Shown piece after piece: positions 1 to 5,526 of a DNA stretch of 5,526 nucleotides. Under the pieces are notes generated by a model that saw only the letters and a program-made list of their open reading frames with translations, was not told the DNA's origin and ran no database searches. Each line of letters opens with the position of its first letter. Within the stretch, counting starts at the first letter, position 1. Both the position numbers and the translations under genes were made by a program. The stretch is from JAFARE01 sp035566535 (lineage in GTDB: Bacteria > Chloroflexota > Dormibacteria > Aeolococcales > Aeolococcaceae), in assembly GCA_035566535.1 (NCBI GenBank), contig DATMRA010000056.1:1-5526 (forward strand), read 5' to 3'.

Positions 1-531
1 CGCGGTGTCAACGGGCGGGGCGCCAAGGACATGGGCCTGCTGCCCAACGTGGCGGCCGGCTATCGCAACACGAGCTCGGGCAAGAACGGACGCGACATTC
101 TCGAGGCGGCGGCGTCGGGGGCCATCCACGCACTGTTGATCCTCGGACCGAACGCGGCGCTGGAATCAGCCGGTGAGCTGCTCCAACGAGCGTTGCAGCG
201 CGTCGACGCCGTGATCGCCATCGACACGCGGCCGGGCGTCGTGGCGCAGGCCGCGACCGTGCTCATCCCGGGTCATGCCTTCTTCGAGAAGGCGGGCAGC
301 GTGACCAACCTGGAAGGACGGGTGCAGCGGATCCGGCCCGCGTTGCCACCTGCGACGTCGACGCCGGTTGAAACGCGAGTGCTCACCGCGCTCGCCGCGG
401 AGCTTGGCGCGAAAGACTGGGGGCGCGGCGATCCCATCGCGGTAAACCGCGCGCTGCGTGAAGCGATTCCTGCGTACCAGGCGGCGGGCAACGGTGGCCG
501 CACAGCATGGGTGGGGGAGGCGGTGGCGTGA
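1..531 (+). CDS. nuoG: NADH-quinone oxidoreductase subunit G, C-terminal fragment (5' truncated by window)
   Basis: This is the last 176 codons of the large peripheral-arm subunit of complex I. The reading frame is open from base 1, so the gene begins upstream; the ATG at 31 is an internal Met, not a start. Seen in the sequence: a segment beginning NGRGAKDMGLLPN (fragment residues 4-16), typical of the molybdopterin-oxidoreductase-like C-terminal half of NuoG, and the family signature FFEKAGSVTNLEGRVQR at fragment residues 94-110, which resembles the 'EGR.Q' motif of the molybdopterin oxidoreductase superfamily. In the family, NuoG carries Fe-S clusters near its N-terminus, outside this window; the C-terminal half is a structural relic that normally lacks the molybdenum cofactor. 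The protein is cytoplasmic, in the NADH-oxidising arm. It ends in TGA at 529-531, overlapping the proposed nuoH start by 4 nt. Identity rests on these motifs plus position directly before nuoH; another molybdopterin-family protein is unlikely. Confidence 0.93.
   Translation, partial: RGVNGRGAKDMGLLPNVAAGYRNTSSGKNGRDILEAAASGAIHALLILGPNAALESAGELLQRALQRVDAVIAIDTRPGVVAQAATVLIPGHAFFEKAGSVTNLEGRVQRIRPALPPATSTPVETRVLTALAAELGAKDWGRGDPIAVNRALREAIPAYQAAGNGGRTAWVGEAVA
513..520 (+). promoter_or_regulatory. Strong Shine-Dalgarno site for nuoH
   Basis: GGGGGAGG lies inside the end of nuoG and contains GGAGG (516-520), a perfect match to the anti-Shine-Dalgarno core. It sits 7 nt before the GTG at 528. This spacing favours GTG 528 over ATG 507, for which this purine tract would lie downstream of the start. 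It is the only strong ribosome binding site I see in the window; the other junctions have weak or no matches. Confidence 0.75.
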
Positions 532-1559
532 TCGCCGACTTCTGGACCGCTCTGGTCGGTCAGGACTTCTGGTGGGTGCTGATACTGAAATCAGCGTTCC
601 TGGTGGTGTTTCTCGCGACGGCGTTCGCGTATCTGACTCTGGCCGAACGCAAAGTATCTGCGCGCATCCAGCTTCGCTACGGACCCAACCGCGTAGGCCC
701 GTTCGGCCTGCTGCAGCCGGCAGCCGATGGCATCAAGCTCTTCTTCAAGGAGAACGCCGCACCCGCGGGGCGTGACCGGGTGCTGTACATGATCGGCCCC
801 AGCCTGGCCGGCGGAGCGGCGATGCTGGCGTATGCGCTGATCCCGCTTGGCACCAACAGCTGGTTCGGCTACCAGTTCCACTGGGGCATCACGCACTTCA
901 ACGTCGGCCTTCTGTTCATCCTCGGGGTGACGTCGCTCGGTGTCTACTCGCTGTTCCTCGGCGGCTGGTCGGCGAACAGCAAGTACTCGTTGCTGGGCGG
1001 GCTGCGCTCGTCCGCGCAGCTCATCTCCTACGAGATGGCCGTTGCCTTCGCCCTCATCGGCGTGATCATCCTCGCCGGATCACTCGACCTGGAACAGATC
1101 GTGGCGTCGCAGCAGCACGTGTGGTTCATCGTGCTGCAGCCGCTCGCGTTTCTCCTGTACTTCATCGGCGCGTTCGCCGAAACCAACAGGCTACCGTTCG
1201 ATCTTCCCGAGGCGGAGACCGAGCTCGTCGGCGGCTACCACACCGAGTACTCCTCGATGCGCTTCGGCCTGTACTTCCTCGGCGAGTACGTGAACATGGT
1301 CACGGTCTCGTCGATCGCAACCGCACTCTTCCTCGGCGGCTCGCTGCCGCTGCTGCCGTTCCATCCCTTCGACTGGATCCCCGGCCCGTTCTGGTTCCTG
1401 GGCAAGGTGCTGGTGCTGCTGTTCGTGATGATCTGGGTGCGCTGGACGCTTCCGCGGCTGCGCTACGACAGGCTGATGAACTTCGGCTGGAAGGTGCTGC
1501 TGCCCCTGGGCCTGATCAACATCGTCATCACCGGCGCCGTCGTGGCGGCGCGGGCGTGA
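528..1559 (+). CDS. nuoH: NADH-quinone oxidoreductase subunit H (quinone-chamber membrane subunit)
   Basis: NuoH (ND1 homologue) is the integral membrane subunit at the arm junction; it forms much of the quinone-binding chamber and the start of the E-channel. With the GTG start the product is 343 aa, against about 325 in E. coli. Seen: about eight hydrophobic segments (roughly 16-38, 84-106, 122-144, 166-184, 198-217, 246-270, 288-306, 321-341). Family motifs are ERKVSARIQLRYGPNRVGP (40-58), the WSANSKYSLLGGLR block (147-160), SYE with Glu169 (E. coli Glu157), the acidic cytoplasmic loop AETNRLPFDLPEAETELV (217-234) followed by GYHTEYS, and the WVRWTLPRLRYDRLM helix (303-317). All the conserved acidic loop residues are present. 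An ATG at 507 in the same frame would add only M plus six glycines encoded by the Shine-Dalgarno region, so GTG 528 is preferred. That start overlaps the nuoG stop as GTGA, suggesting translational coupling. Identity is certain; the start is likely. Confidence 0.97.
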   Translation: MIADFWTALVGQDFWWVLILKSAFLVVFLATAFAYLTLAERKVSARIQLRYGPNRVGPFGLLQPAADGIKLFFKENAAPAGRDRVLYMIGPSLAGGAAMLAYALIPLGTNSWFGYQFHWGITHFNVGLLFILGVTSLGVYSLFLGGWSANSKYSLLGGLRSSAQLISYEMAVAFALIGVIILAGSLDLEQIVASQQHVWFIVLQPLAFLLYFIGAFAETNRLPFDLPEAETELVGGYHTEYSSMRFGLYFLGEYVNMVTVSSIATALFLGGSLPLLPFHPFDWIPGPFWFLGKVLVLLFVMIWVRWTLPRLRYDRLMNFGWKVLLPLGLINIVITGAVVAARA

Positions 1560-1569
1560 ACCTGCCGGC

Positions 1570-2202
1570 ATGATCAAAGAGATCGTCAAGGGCATGGCCT
1601 TCACGTTCAAGCAGATGCTGTCGCGTCCAATCACCGTGCAGTACCCCGAAGAGCAGAAGCCGGTGCCGGCGCGGCACCGCGGCCGCCACATCCTGCACCG
1701 CTACGACAACGGCCTCGAGCGCTGCATCGGTTGCGAGCTGTGCGCAGCCGCCTGCCCCGTCGGCTGCATCTACGTGCTCGCGGCGGAGAACGATCCCCAG
1801 AACCCGGTATCCCCGGGCGAACGCTATGCGGAGCGGTACGAGATCAATCTCATGCGCTGCATCTACTGCGGGTACTGCGCGGAAGCGTGTCCAACAGAGG
1901 CGATCACGCTGGGGCCACAGTTCGAGCTGGCCGACTACCGGCGCGAGCACACCGTGGTCACCAAGGCGGAGTTGCTGGAGTCCTGGCCGCATTTCGCGCA
2001 GGCGCGTGGTCCAGCGAGCGCGCGTGGCGCGGGCGCCGACCAGAAGGGCCGCGAGGAGATCGATCCCGGAGTCAGCCCACGCGTTGCCTGGGACCAGAAC
2101 GAAGCAAGCCTGCCGACGTCCCTCGGGCCACACCCGGGCGACCTCGGGATTCCCGCGAACGTCCCCACCGTCACAGAGCCGGGCGCCAGAGACAGCGCAT
2201 GA
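1570..2202 (+). CDS. nuoI: NADH-quinone oxidoreductase subunit I (2x[4Fe-4S] ferredoxin-type)
   Basis: NuoI (TYKY homologue) carries clusters N6a and N6b, which relay electrons within the peripheral arm to the terminal N2 cluster near quinone. The product is 210 aa. Seen: an amphipathic N-terminus ending in the family motif PITVQYPEE (20-28), then two ferredoxin motifs, CIGCELCAAACP (Cys52, 55, 58, 62) and CIYCGYCAEACP (Cys97, 100, 103, 107). By family pattern, each fourth Cys ligates the other motif's cluster. The ATG at 1570 gives the usual NuoI N-terminus; a Met at codon 9 (1594) would remove part of it. It follows nuoH by 10 nt, the only real gap in the window, with no clear Shine-Dalgarno. 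After about residue 144 the protein continues for some 66 residues rich in Pro, Gly, Ala and charge, with no Cys and no recognisable domain; E. coli NuoI is about 180 aa, with a much shorter tail. The 3' end overlaps nuoJ as ATGA. Confidence 0.97.
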   Translation: MIKEIVKGMAFTFKQMLSRPITVQYPEEQKPVPARHRGRHILHRYDNGLERCIGCELCAAACPVGCIYVLAAENDPQNPVSPGERYAERYEINLMRCIYCGYCAEACPTEAITLGPQFELADYRREHTVVTKAELLESWPHFAQARGPASARGAGADQKGREEIDPGVSPRVAWDQNEASLPTSLGPHPGDLGIPANVPTVTEPGARDSA

Positions 2203-2777
2203 ACGTGCTCGTTGCGGTGGCCATGGCGCTGGCCGCCATCAGCAGCCTGGGCGTCGTGTTGTCGCGGCAGACGATCTACTCCGCGCTTTCTTTGGTGGTC
2301 ACCCTGGCCATGGTCGCCGTGCTCTTTCTGCTGCTCAACGCGCAGTTCCTGTTCGCGGTGCAGCTGATCATCTACGCGGGCGCGGTCATGGTGCTCTTCG
2401 TCTTCATCATCGCGTTGCTGAACCCCGAGGCTGAGGATCGCCCTGCGCTCGACTGGCGCGCGTTTGTCGGCCTGGCTGCGGTTGCAGCGGTGACAATCCT
2501 TGTGTTCGTCGCCGCCGGCAACGGCATCACATACAACAACAACGGCTTCCGAGCGCTGGCGCTGCAAGGCGCTTGCACCACGCTCAACGCCGGCCCCTGC
2601 GACCCGTATCACACGTTCTCGTTCCCGGTGGATGCGGTGAACGCGGCGGGCAACGTTCAGACAGTCGCGGGCCAGCTGTTCACAACCTACCTGCTGCCAT
2701 TCGAGATAACGTCGTTGCTCCTGCTGGTGGCCATCATCGGCGCCGTCTACCTCACCCGGCGCGCGGTGCGGCCGTGA
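2199..2777 (+). CDS. nuoJ: NADH-quinone oxidoreductase subunit J
   Basis: NuoJ (ND6 homologue) is a five-helix membrane subunit between NuoH and NuoK; its third helix undergoes the pi-bulge rearrangement linked to proton-pathway gating in the family. The product is 192 aa, close to the E. coli length. Seen: hydrophobic segments at about 2-20, 26-46, 51-74, 87-106 and 160-184, with the diagnostic TM3 stretch QLIIYAGAVMVLFVFIIALL (55-74). The frame is open far upstream (to 1731), but the ATG at 2199 is chosen because it gives the usual NuoJ N-terminus directly before TM1 and overlaps the nuoI stop as ATGA; upstream sequence is an out-of-frame reading of nuoI. The TM4-TM5 connection (about 107-158) is longer than in E. 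coli, has an Asn run (113-115) and two cysteines (126, 134). The basic C-terminus (TRRAVRP) suggests a cytoplasmic end, which would put that loop in the periplasm. Confidence 0.95.
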   Translation: MNVLVAVAMALAAISSLGVVLSRQTIYSALSLVVTLAMVAVLFLLLNAQFLFAVQLIIYAGAVMVLFVFIIALLNPEAEDRPALDWRAFVGLAAVAAVTILVFVAAGNGITYNNNGFRALALQGACTTLNAGPCDPYHTFSFPVDAVNAAGNVQTVAGQLFTTYLLPFEITSLLLLVAIIGAVYLTRRAVRP

Positions 2778-3085
2778 TCAGCACCGGTCTCTTCCCCTAC
2801 ATCCTCGGCCTGTCCGCGTTTCTGTTCACCGTCGGCGCCGCCGGGGTGCTGATCCGGCGCAACCCGCTCGTGGTGTTCATGTGCATCGAGCTCATGCTCA
2901 ACGCGGCGAACGTTGCGCTGGTGGCGTACGGTCGCTTCCTCAACAGCCAGGAAGGGCAGATCTTCGCCTTCATGGTGATCGTGGTGGCGGCGGCCGAGGT
3001 TGTCGTCGGGCTGGCGATCATCACGCAGATCTTTCGCCTCGGCCGTGAACTGGATGTCGACGACATCAGTGAGCTGAGCGAATGA
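2774..3085 (+). CDS. nuoK: NADH-quinone oxidoreductase subunit K
   Basis: NuoK (ND4L homologue) is a three-helix membrane subunit carrying part of the central proton path. With a GTG start the product is 103 aa, matching the usual 100 or so. Seen: helices at about 7-27, 32-52 and 63-85, with the two family membrane glutamates, Glu39 in MCIELMLNAAN and Glu75 in VVAAAEVVVGLAI (E. coli Glu36 and Glu72), both present. The frame stays open upstream to 2573, but that part is nuoJ read out of frame; GTG 2774 overlaps the nuoJ stop as GTGA and gives the standard NuoK N-terminus. No Shine-Dalgarno is evident, so initiation probably depends on coupling from nuoJ. The end (DVDDISELSE) is an acidic tail of ordinary length. 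Identity is secure. Confidence 0.96.
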   Translation: MISTGLFPYILGLSAFLFTVGAAGVLIRRNPLVVFMCIELMLNAANVALVAYGRFLNSQEGQIFAFMVIVVAAAEVVVGLAIITQIFRLGRELDVDDISELSE

Positions 3086-5031
3086 GCGTCGACACCGCTT
3101 CCGCGCTCGTCCTGCTGGTCCTGCTGTTCCCGCTCGGCGGCGCCGCGCTCAACGCGCTGCTCGGGCCGCGGCTCGGGCGCAGCTTCGTCAACTTCGCAGG
3201 GACCATCTCGATCTTTGCGTCATTTGTCGTGGCGTGCGTCATCCTCGGCAACGTCATCGGCGCGCCGTCGGGCCACAGCGCGACATCGGTGCGTCTGTGG
3301 CAGTGGCTCGATCTCGGCAACGGCAACCTCAGCGTGGGCATGGACTTCACTCTCGATCCGCTGAGCGCGCTCATGATGATGGTCATCACCGGGGTGGGCT
3401 TCCTGATCCACGTGTACAGCGTCGGCTACATGGATCACGACCCCGGCGTGGCGCGCTTCTTCGCGTACATGAACTTCTTCATCTTCTCGATGTTGTTGCT
3501 CGTGCTCGCCGCCGACCTGGTCATCCTCATCATCGGCTGGGCCCTGGTCGCGCTGAGCAGCTACCTGCTCATCGCCTTCTGGTACGACCGACCCAGCGCG
3601 GTGCAGGCAGCGCGCAAAGCGTTCATCACCCAGGTGATCGGCGACGTCGCACTGGTCATCGCTGCGTTCCTCATCTTCCTCAACGCGCACACGCTGAGCC
3701 TGCCCAACATCTTCGCCCGCACCGACGCGTTTCCCCAGGGCGGGATCCTGGTCACGGGGATCTGCTCCCTGCTGGCCATCGGGGCCTTCGCCAAGAGCGC
3801 GCAATTTCCGTTGCACACATGGCTGCCCGACGCGATGGAGGGGCCAACCCCGGTCTCGGCGCTCATCCACGCGGCCACCATGGTCACGGCGGGTGTGTAT
3901 CTGATCGCGCGCTTCCACCCGCTCTTCAACCTGGCGCCCATTGCCGGCGGGATGGTGGCGGTCGTGGGCATCGGCACGGCGCTGATGGCAGGCATCATCG
4001 CCCTCTCACAGATCGACATCAAGCGTGTGATCGCGTACTCGACGATGTCGCAGATCGGATTGATGATCTACGCGGTCGGCATCGGAGCCTACACCGCGGG
4101 GCTGTTCCACTTCGCCGTGCACGCGGTGTTCAAGGCGCTGCTCTTCATGGCGGCCGGCAACGTGATCCACGCGCTCCACGACGAGCAGGACATCCGCGCC
4201 ATGGGCGGGCTGGCGGCACGAATGCGCTGGACGCACTGGTCGTTCCTGTCCGGTTCGCTTGCGCTCGCCGGTATCCCGATCTGGGCGGGCTGGTTCAGCA
4301 AAGAGAATCTGCTCGGCTTCGGCACCGTCAACGGTCCGGGAGCGGTGCCGTGGTTGCTGTACATGGTCGGCCTCGGCGTGAACGTCCTCACCGGCCTGTA
4401 TGCATTCCGCTTGTGGGCAACCGTGTTCCATGGCGAGCCGCAGACAGCCAGGGTGTACGCCGCCAAGGAAGCGGGCAGAGCCTTGCTCATCCCGGTGGTG
4501 ATCCTCGGCGTGCTGAGCCTCATCGTCGCGTGGCCACTGCAGTGGCCGATTCCCAACACGGTGCGGGTCTTCAGCGATTTTCTGAGCCCCGTCTTCGCAG
4601 GCACGCCGGCGGGGTTGGTCACCGAGCCCGCGCTGGGCATCGCGATCCTGGCCTTGATCCTTGGCACCGCGGCCAGCCTCTTCGGCGTGGGCGTTGCGCA
4701 GCGGCTCTGGTTGCGCCGCGAGCCGGACCCCGCGGAGGTGGTCGCGCGCCTTCCCCGGGCGCTGCCGCTGCTGTCCTACAACAAGTTCTACTTCGACGAG
4801 ATCTACGACGCCGCCCTGGTGAAGCCGATACGCACGGTCGCTCGGACGGCGAGGCGTGTCGTCGAGCCGGATGTGATGGATGGATGGATCAAAGGACTCG
4901 TCGAGCTGATGCGCGGTTTCAGCCTGGATGTGCGGTCGTATCAGACGGGGTTCATCCGTGACTACGCCGCGGTGTTCACCGTGGCGGCGGTGGTCTTCGT
5001 CGTCGTCACCGTGGTGTTCCTGGCGCGATGA
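3082..5031 (+). CDS. nuoL: NADH-quinone oxidoreductase subunit L (distal antiporter-like subunit)
   Basis: NuoL (ND5 homologue) is the outermost Mrp-antiporter-like proton-pumping subunit. It is 649 aa, slightly longer than E. coli (613). Seen: an N-terminal domain with DFTLDPLSALMMM (88-100), then the proton_antipo_M core. The core has Lys238 in FAKSAQFPLHTWLPDAMEG, His263 in ALIHAATMVTAGVYLIAR, Lys314 in DIKRVIAYSTMSQIG, His343/His347/Lys351 in LFHFAVHAVFKALLF, and Lys407 in WFSKENLLG. These match E. coli Lys229, His254, Lys305, His334/His338/Lys342 and Lys399. The C-terminus has the YNKFYFDEIYDAALVKP segment (566-582), the lateral-helix region and a final TM (about 629-648). Oddities: the TM5 motif reads GWALVALSSYLLIAF, with Ala154 where E. 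coli has Glu144, and Val185 replaces the TM6 Arg175. ATG 3082 overlaps the nuoK stop as ATGA, and the 3' end overlaps nuoM the same way. The frame is intact throughout, so this is not a pseudogene. Confidence 0.97.
   Translation: MSVDTASALVLLVLLFPLGGAALNALLGPRLGRSFVNFAGTISIFASFVVACVILGNVIGAPSGHSATSVRLWQWLDLGNGNLSVGMDFTLDPLSALMMMVITGVGFLIHVYSVGYMDHDPGVARFFAYMNFFIFSMLLLVLAADLVILIIGWALVALSSYLLIAFWYDRPSAVQAARKAFITQVIGDVALVIAAFLIFLNAHTLSLPNIFARTDAFPQGGILVTGICSLLAIGAFAKSAQFPLHTWLPDAMEGPTPVSALIHAATMVTAGVYLIARFHPLFNLAPIAGGMVAVVGIGTALMAGIIALSQIDIKRVIAYSTMSQIGLMIYAVGIGAYTAGLFHFAVHAVFKALLFMAAGNVIHALHDEQDIRAMGGLAARMRWTHWSFLSGSLALAGIPIWAGWFSKENLLGFGTVNGPGAVPWLLYMVGLGVNVLTGLYAFRLWATVFHGEPQTARVYAAKEAGRALLIPVVILGVLSLIVAWPLQWPIPNTVRVFSDFLSPVFAGTPAGLVTEPALGIAILALILGTAASLFGVGVAQRLWLRREPDPAEVVARLPRALPLLSYNKFYFDEIYDAALVKPIRTVARTARRVVEPDVMDGWIKGLVELMRGFSLDVRSYQTGFIRDYAAVFTVAAVVFVVVTVVFLAR
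4532..4547. repeat. 16-bp perfect palindrome inside nuoL
   Basis: GGCCACTGCAGTGGCC equals its own reverse complement. It lies within codons for Trp-Pro-Leu-Gln-Trp-Pro (NuoL residues 484-489), and the two Trp-Pro pairs partly account for the symmetry. It has no loop and no following T-run, so it does not resemble a terminator. It is most likely incidental. Confidence 0.3.
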
Positions 5032-5526
5032 ACGTTCCCTGGCTGACGCTCGTCATCGTGATCCCGGTCGGGGCCGCGCTTCTGCTTCAGCTCGTGCCGC
5101 GCAGCCAGACAGCTGCGATCAAGGGACTCACGGTGGCCACTGCCACAACCGTGGCGGTGATAGTGGGCACGCTGCTGTGGAACATGTCGGCTGCCCCGGC
5201 ATCCGGGGCGCGGCTGACGTTGCATTACCAGGAGCTGCACACCTGGATCCCCGCGATCGGGGCCAGCTATCACCTCGGGCTCGATGGGCTCTCCGGGTGG
5301 CTGCTGGCGCTCAACGCCGGTGTGTTCTTGCTGGGTGCGCTCGCGGTGTCACGCATGACCACCGAACGCCTCCGCCTCTACTGCACGCTGCTGCTGCTCA
5401 CCGAGGCGGCCACCGCAGGCGTGCTGCTCAGCGTCGACTTGCTCCTGTTCTACATGTTCTGGGAAGGCATGCTCATCCCGCTGTATTTCATGTTGAGCGG
5501 CTGGGGCGACGCCAACCGAGGGCGCG
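5028..5526 (+). CDS. nuoM: NADH-quinone oxidoreductase subunit M, N-terminal fragment (3' truncated by window)
   Basis: NuoM (ND4 homologue) is the second antiporter-like proton-pumping subunit, between NuoL and NuoN/NuoK in the membrane arm. The first 166 codons are present and the frame runs off the window end; the full family length is about 500 aa. Seen: a signature stretch HTWIPAIGASYHLGLDGLSG (71-90), typical of the NuoM N-terminal domain, and hydrophobic segments at about 5-22, 30-51, 88-108, 117-134 and 136-157. The fifth contains FYMFWEGMLIPLYFMLSGWG (141-160) with Glu146, equivalent to the E. coli NuoM Glu144 needed for proton transfer. ATG 5028 overlaps the nuoL stop as ATGA, with no clear Shine-Dalgarno, implying coupling. 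Position directly after nuoL and the 'WEGMLIPLYF' motif distinguish it from NuoN. nuoN would be expected beyond the window. Confidence 0.95.
   Translation, partial: MNVPWLTLVIVIPVGAALLLQLVPRSQTAAIKGLTVATATTVAVIVGTLLWNMSAAPASGARLTLHYQELHTWIPAIGASYHLGLDGLSGWLLALNAGVFLLGALAVSRMTTERLRLYCTLLLLTEAATAGVLLSVDLLLFYMFWEGMLIPLYFMLSGWGDANRGR

Noticed and set aside
31..33. ATG as the start of a small separate gene
   Set aside because: The frame is open and NuoG-like upstream of it (NGRGAKD precedes it), so it is an internal Met of nuoG.
1594..1596. Alternative NuoI start at the second Met
   Set aside because: The first eight residues from ATG 1570 match the usual NuoI N-terminal pattern, and the purine tract before 1594 is poorly spaced.
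1731..2198. Upstream extension of the nuoJ frame that would make a 348-aa protein
   Set aside because: This part is nuoI read out of frame; its Arg-rich product bears no resemblance to NuoJ, whose family N-terminus begins at ATG 2199.
2563..2577. Hairpin TGCAAG-GCG-CTTGCA within nuoJ as a possible terminator or attenuator
   Set aside because: The stem is only 6 bp, there is no T-run after it, and it lies inside coding sequence; likely chance.
2573..2773. Upstream extension of the nuoK frame giving a 170-aa protein
   Set aside because: It overlaps nuoJ in another frame and would add about 67 unrelated residues before the standard NuoK start at GTG 2774.
3220..4022. Long open frames on the minus strand opposite nuoL
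   Set aside because: They are shadows of GC-rich third positions in nuoL: the products are rich in Arg, His, Asp and Glu with no recognisable motif, and the + strand frame is unambiguously NuoL.
4875..4889. GATG tandem repeat (three copies plus GAT) in nuoL as a slippage or phase-variation tract
   Set aside because: Too short to be an active phase-variable repeat, and the encoded VMDGWI fits the ordinary NuoL 'DVIDG'-like segment.
3234..4961. 575-codon + strand frame overlapping nuoL in another frame
   Set aside because: The translation is an Arg/His/Gly-rich low-complexity product typical of an out-of-frame reading of high-GC DNA; it has no membrane segments or known motif.

Overview
The window is an internal slice of a nuo operon, which encodes the proton-pumping NADH:quinone oxidoreductase (respiratory complex I, NDH-1). 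All seven genes lie on the + strand in the canonical order nuoG (3' end only), nuoH, nuoI, nuoJ, nuoK, nuoL, nuoM (5' end only). The sequence is GC-rich (mid-60s percent by eye) with strong G/C preference at third codon positions. That preference explains the many long open frames on other frames and on the opposite strand; none of them resembles a real gene. The source is a high-GC bacterium with an aerobic or otherwise quinone-linked respiratory chain. I cannot fix its phylum from these genes. The full G-to-M order and the long NuoI tail do not single out one group.

Layout: 1-531 is the C-terminal part of the peripheral-arm subunit NuoG. 528-1559 is NuoH, the membrane subunit that forms the quinone chamber. 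1570-2202 is NuoI, which carries two [4Fe-4S] clusters (N6a/N6b). 2199-2777 is NuoJ and 2774-3085 is NuoK, small membrane subunits of the E-channel/proton axis. 3082-5031 is NuoL, the distal antiporter-like subunit with the lateral helix. 5028 to the window end is the start of NuoM, the second antiporter-like subunit. Electrons arriving through NuoG pass along the NuoI clusters to quinone at the NuoH interface. The resulting charge wave is transmitted through NuoH/J/K to NuoM and NuoL.

The genes are packed almost without gaps. Five of six junctions are 4-nt stop/start overlaps (GTGA or ATGA) and the sixth is a 10-nt gap, so there is no room for internal promoters or terminators, and I saw none. 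No stretch over 300 bases lacks a gene. There are no RNA genes, mobile elements or CRISPR arrays.

I found no new system here; the region is ordinary housekeeping respiration. The most notable departure is in NuoL. By ungapped alignment to the E. coli protein as I recall it, the TM5 glutamate normally considered essential for proton transfer (E. coli Glu144) is Ala154, and the nearby TM6 arginine (E. coli Arg175) is Val185. The other expected charged residues of NuoL, and those of NuoK and NuoM that can be seen, are intact. Smaller points are a GTG start for nuoH that replaces an artefactual poly-Gly N-terminus, a long disordered NuoI tail, and an enlarged NuoJ loop with two cysteines.
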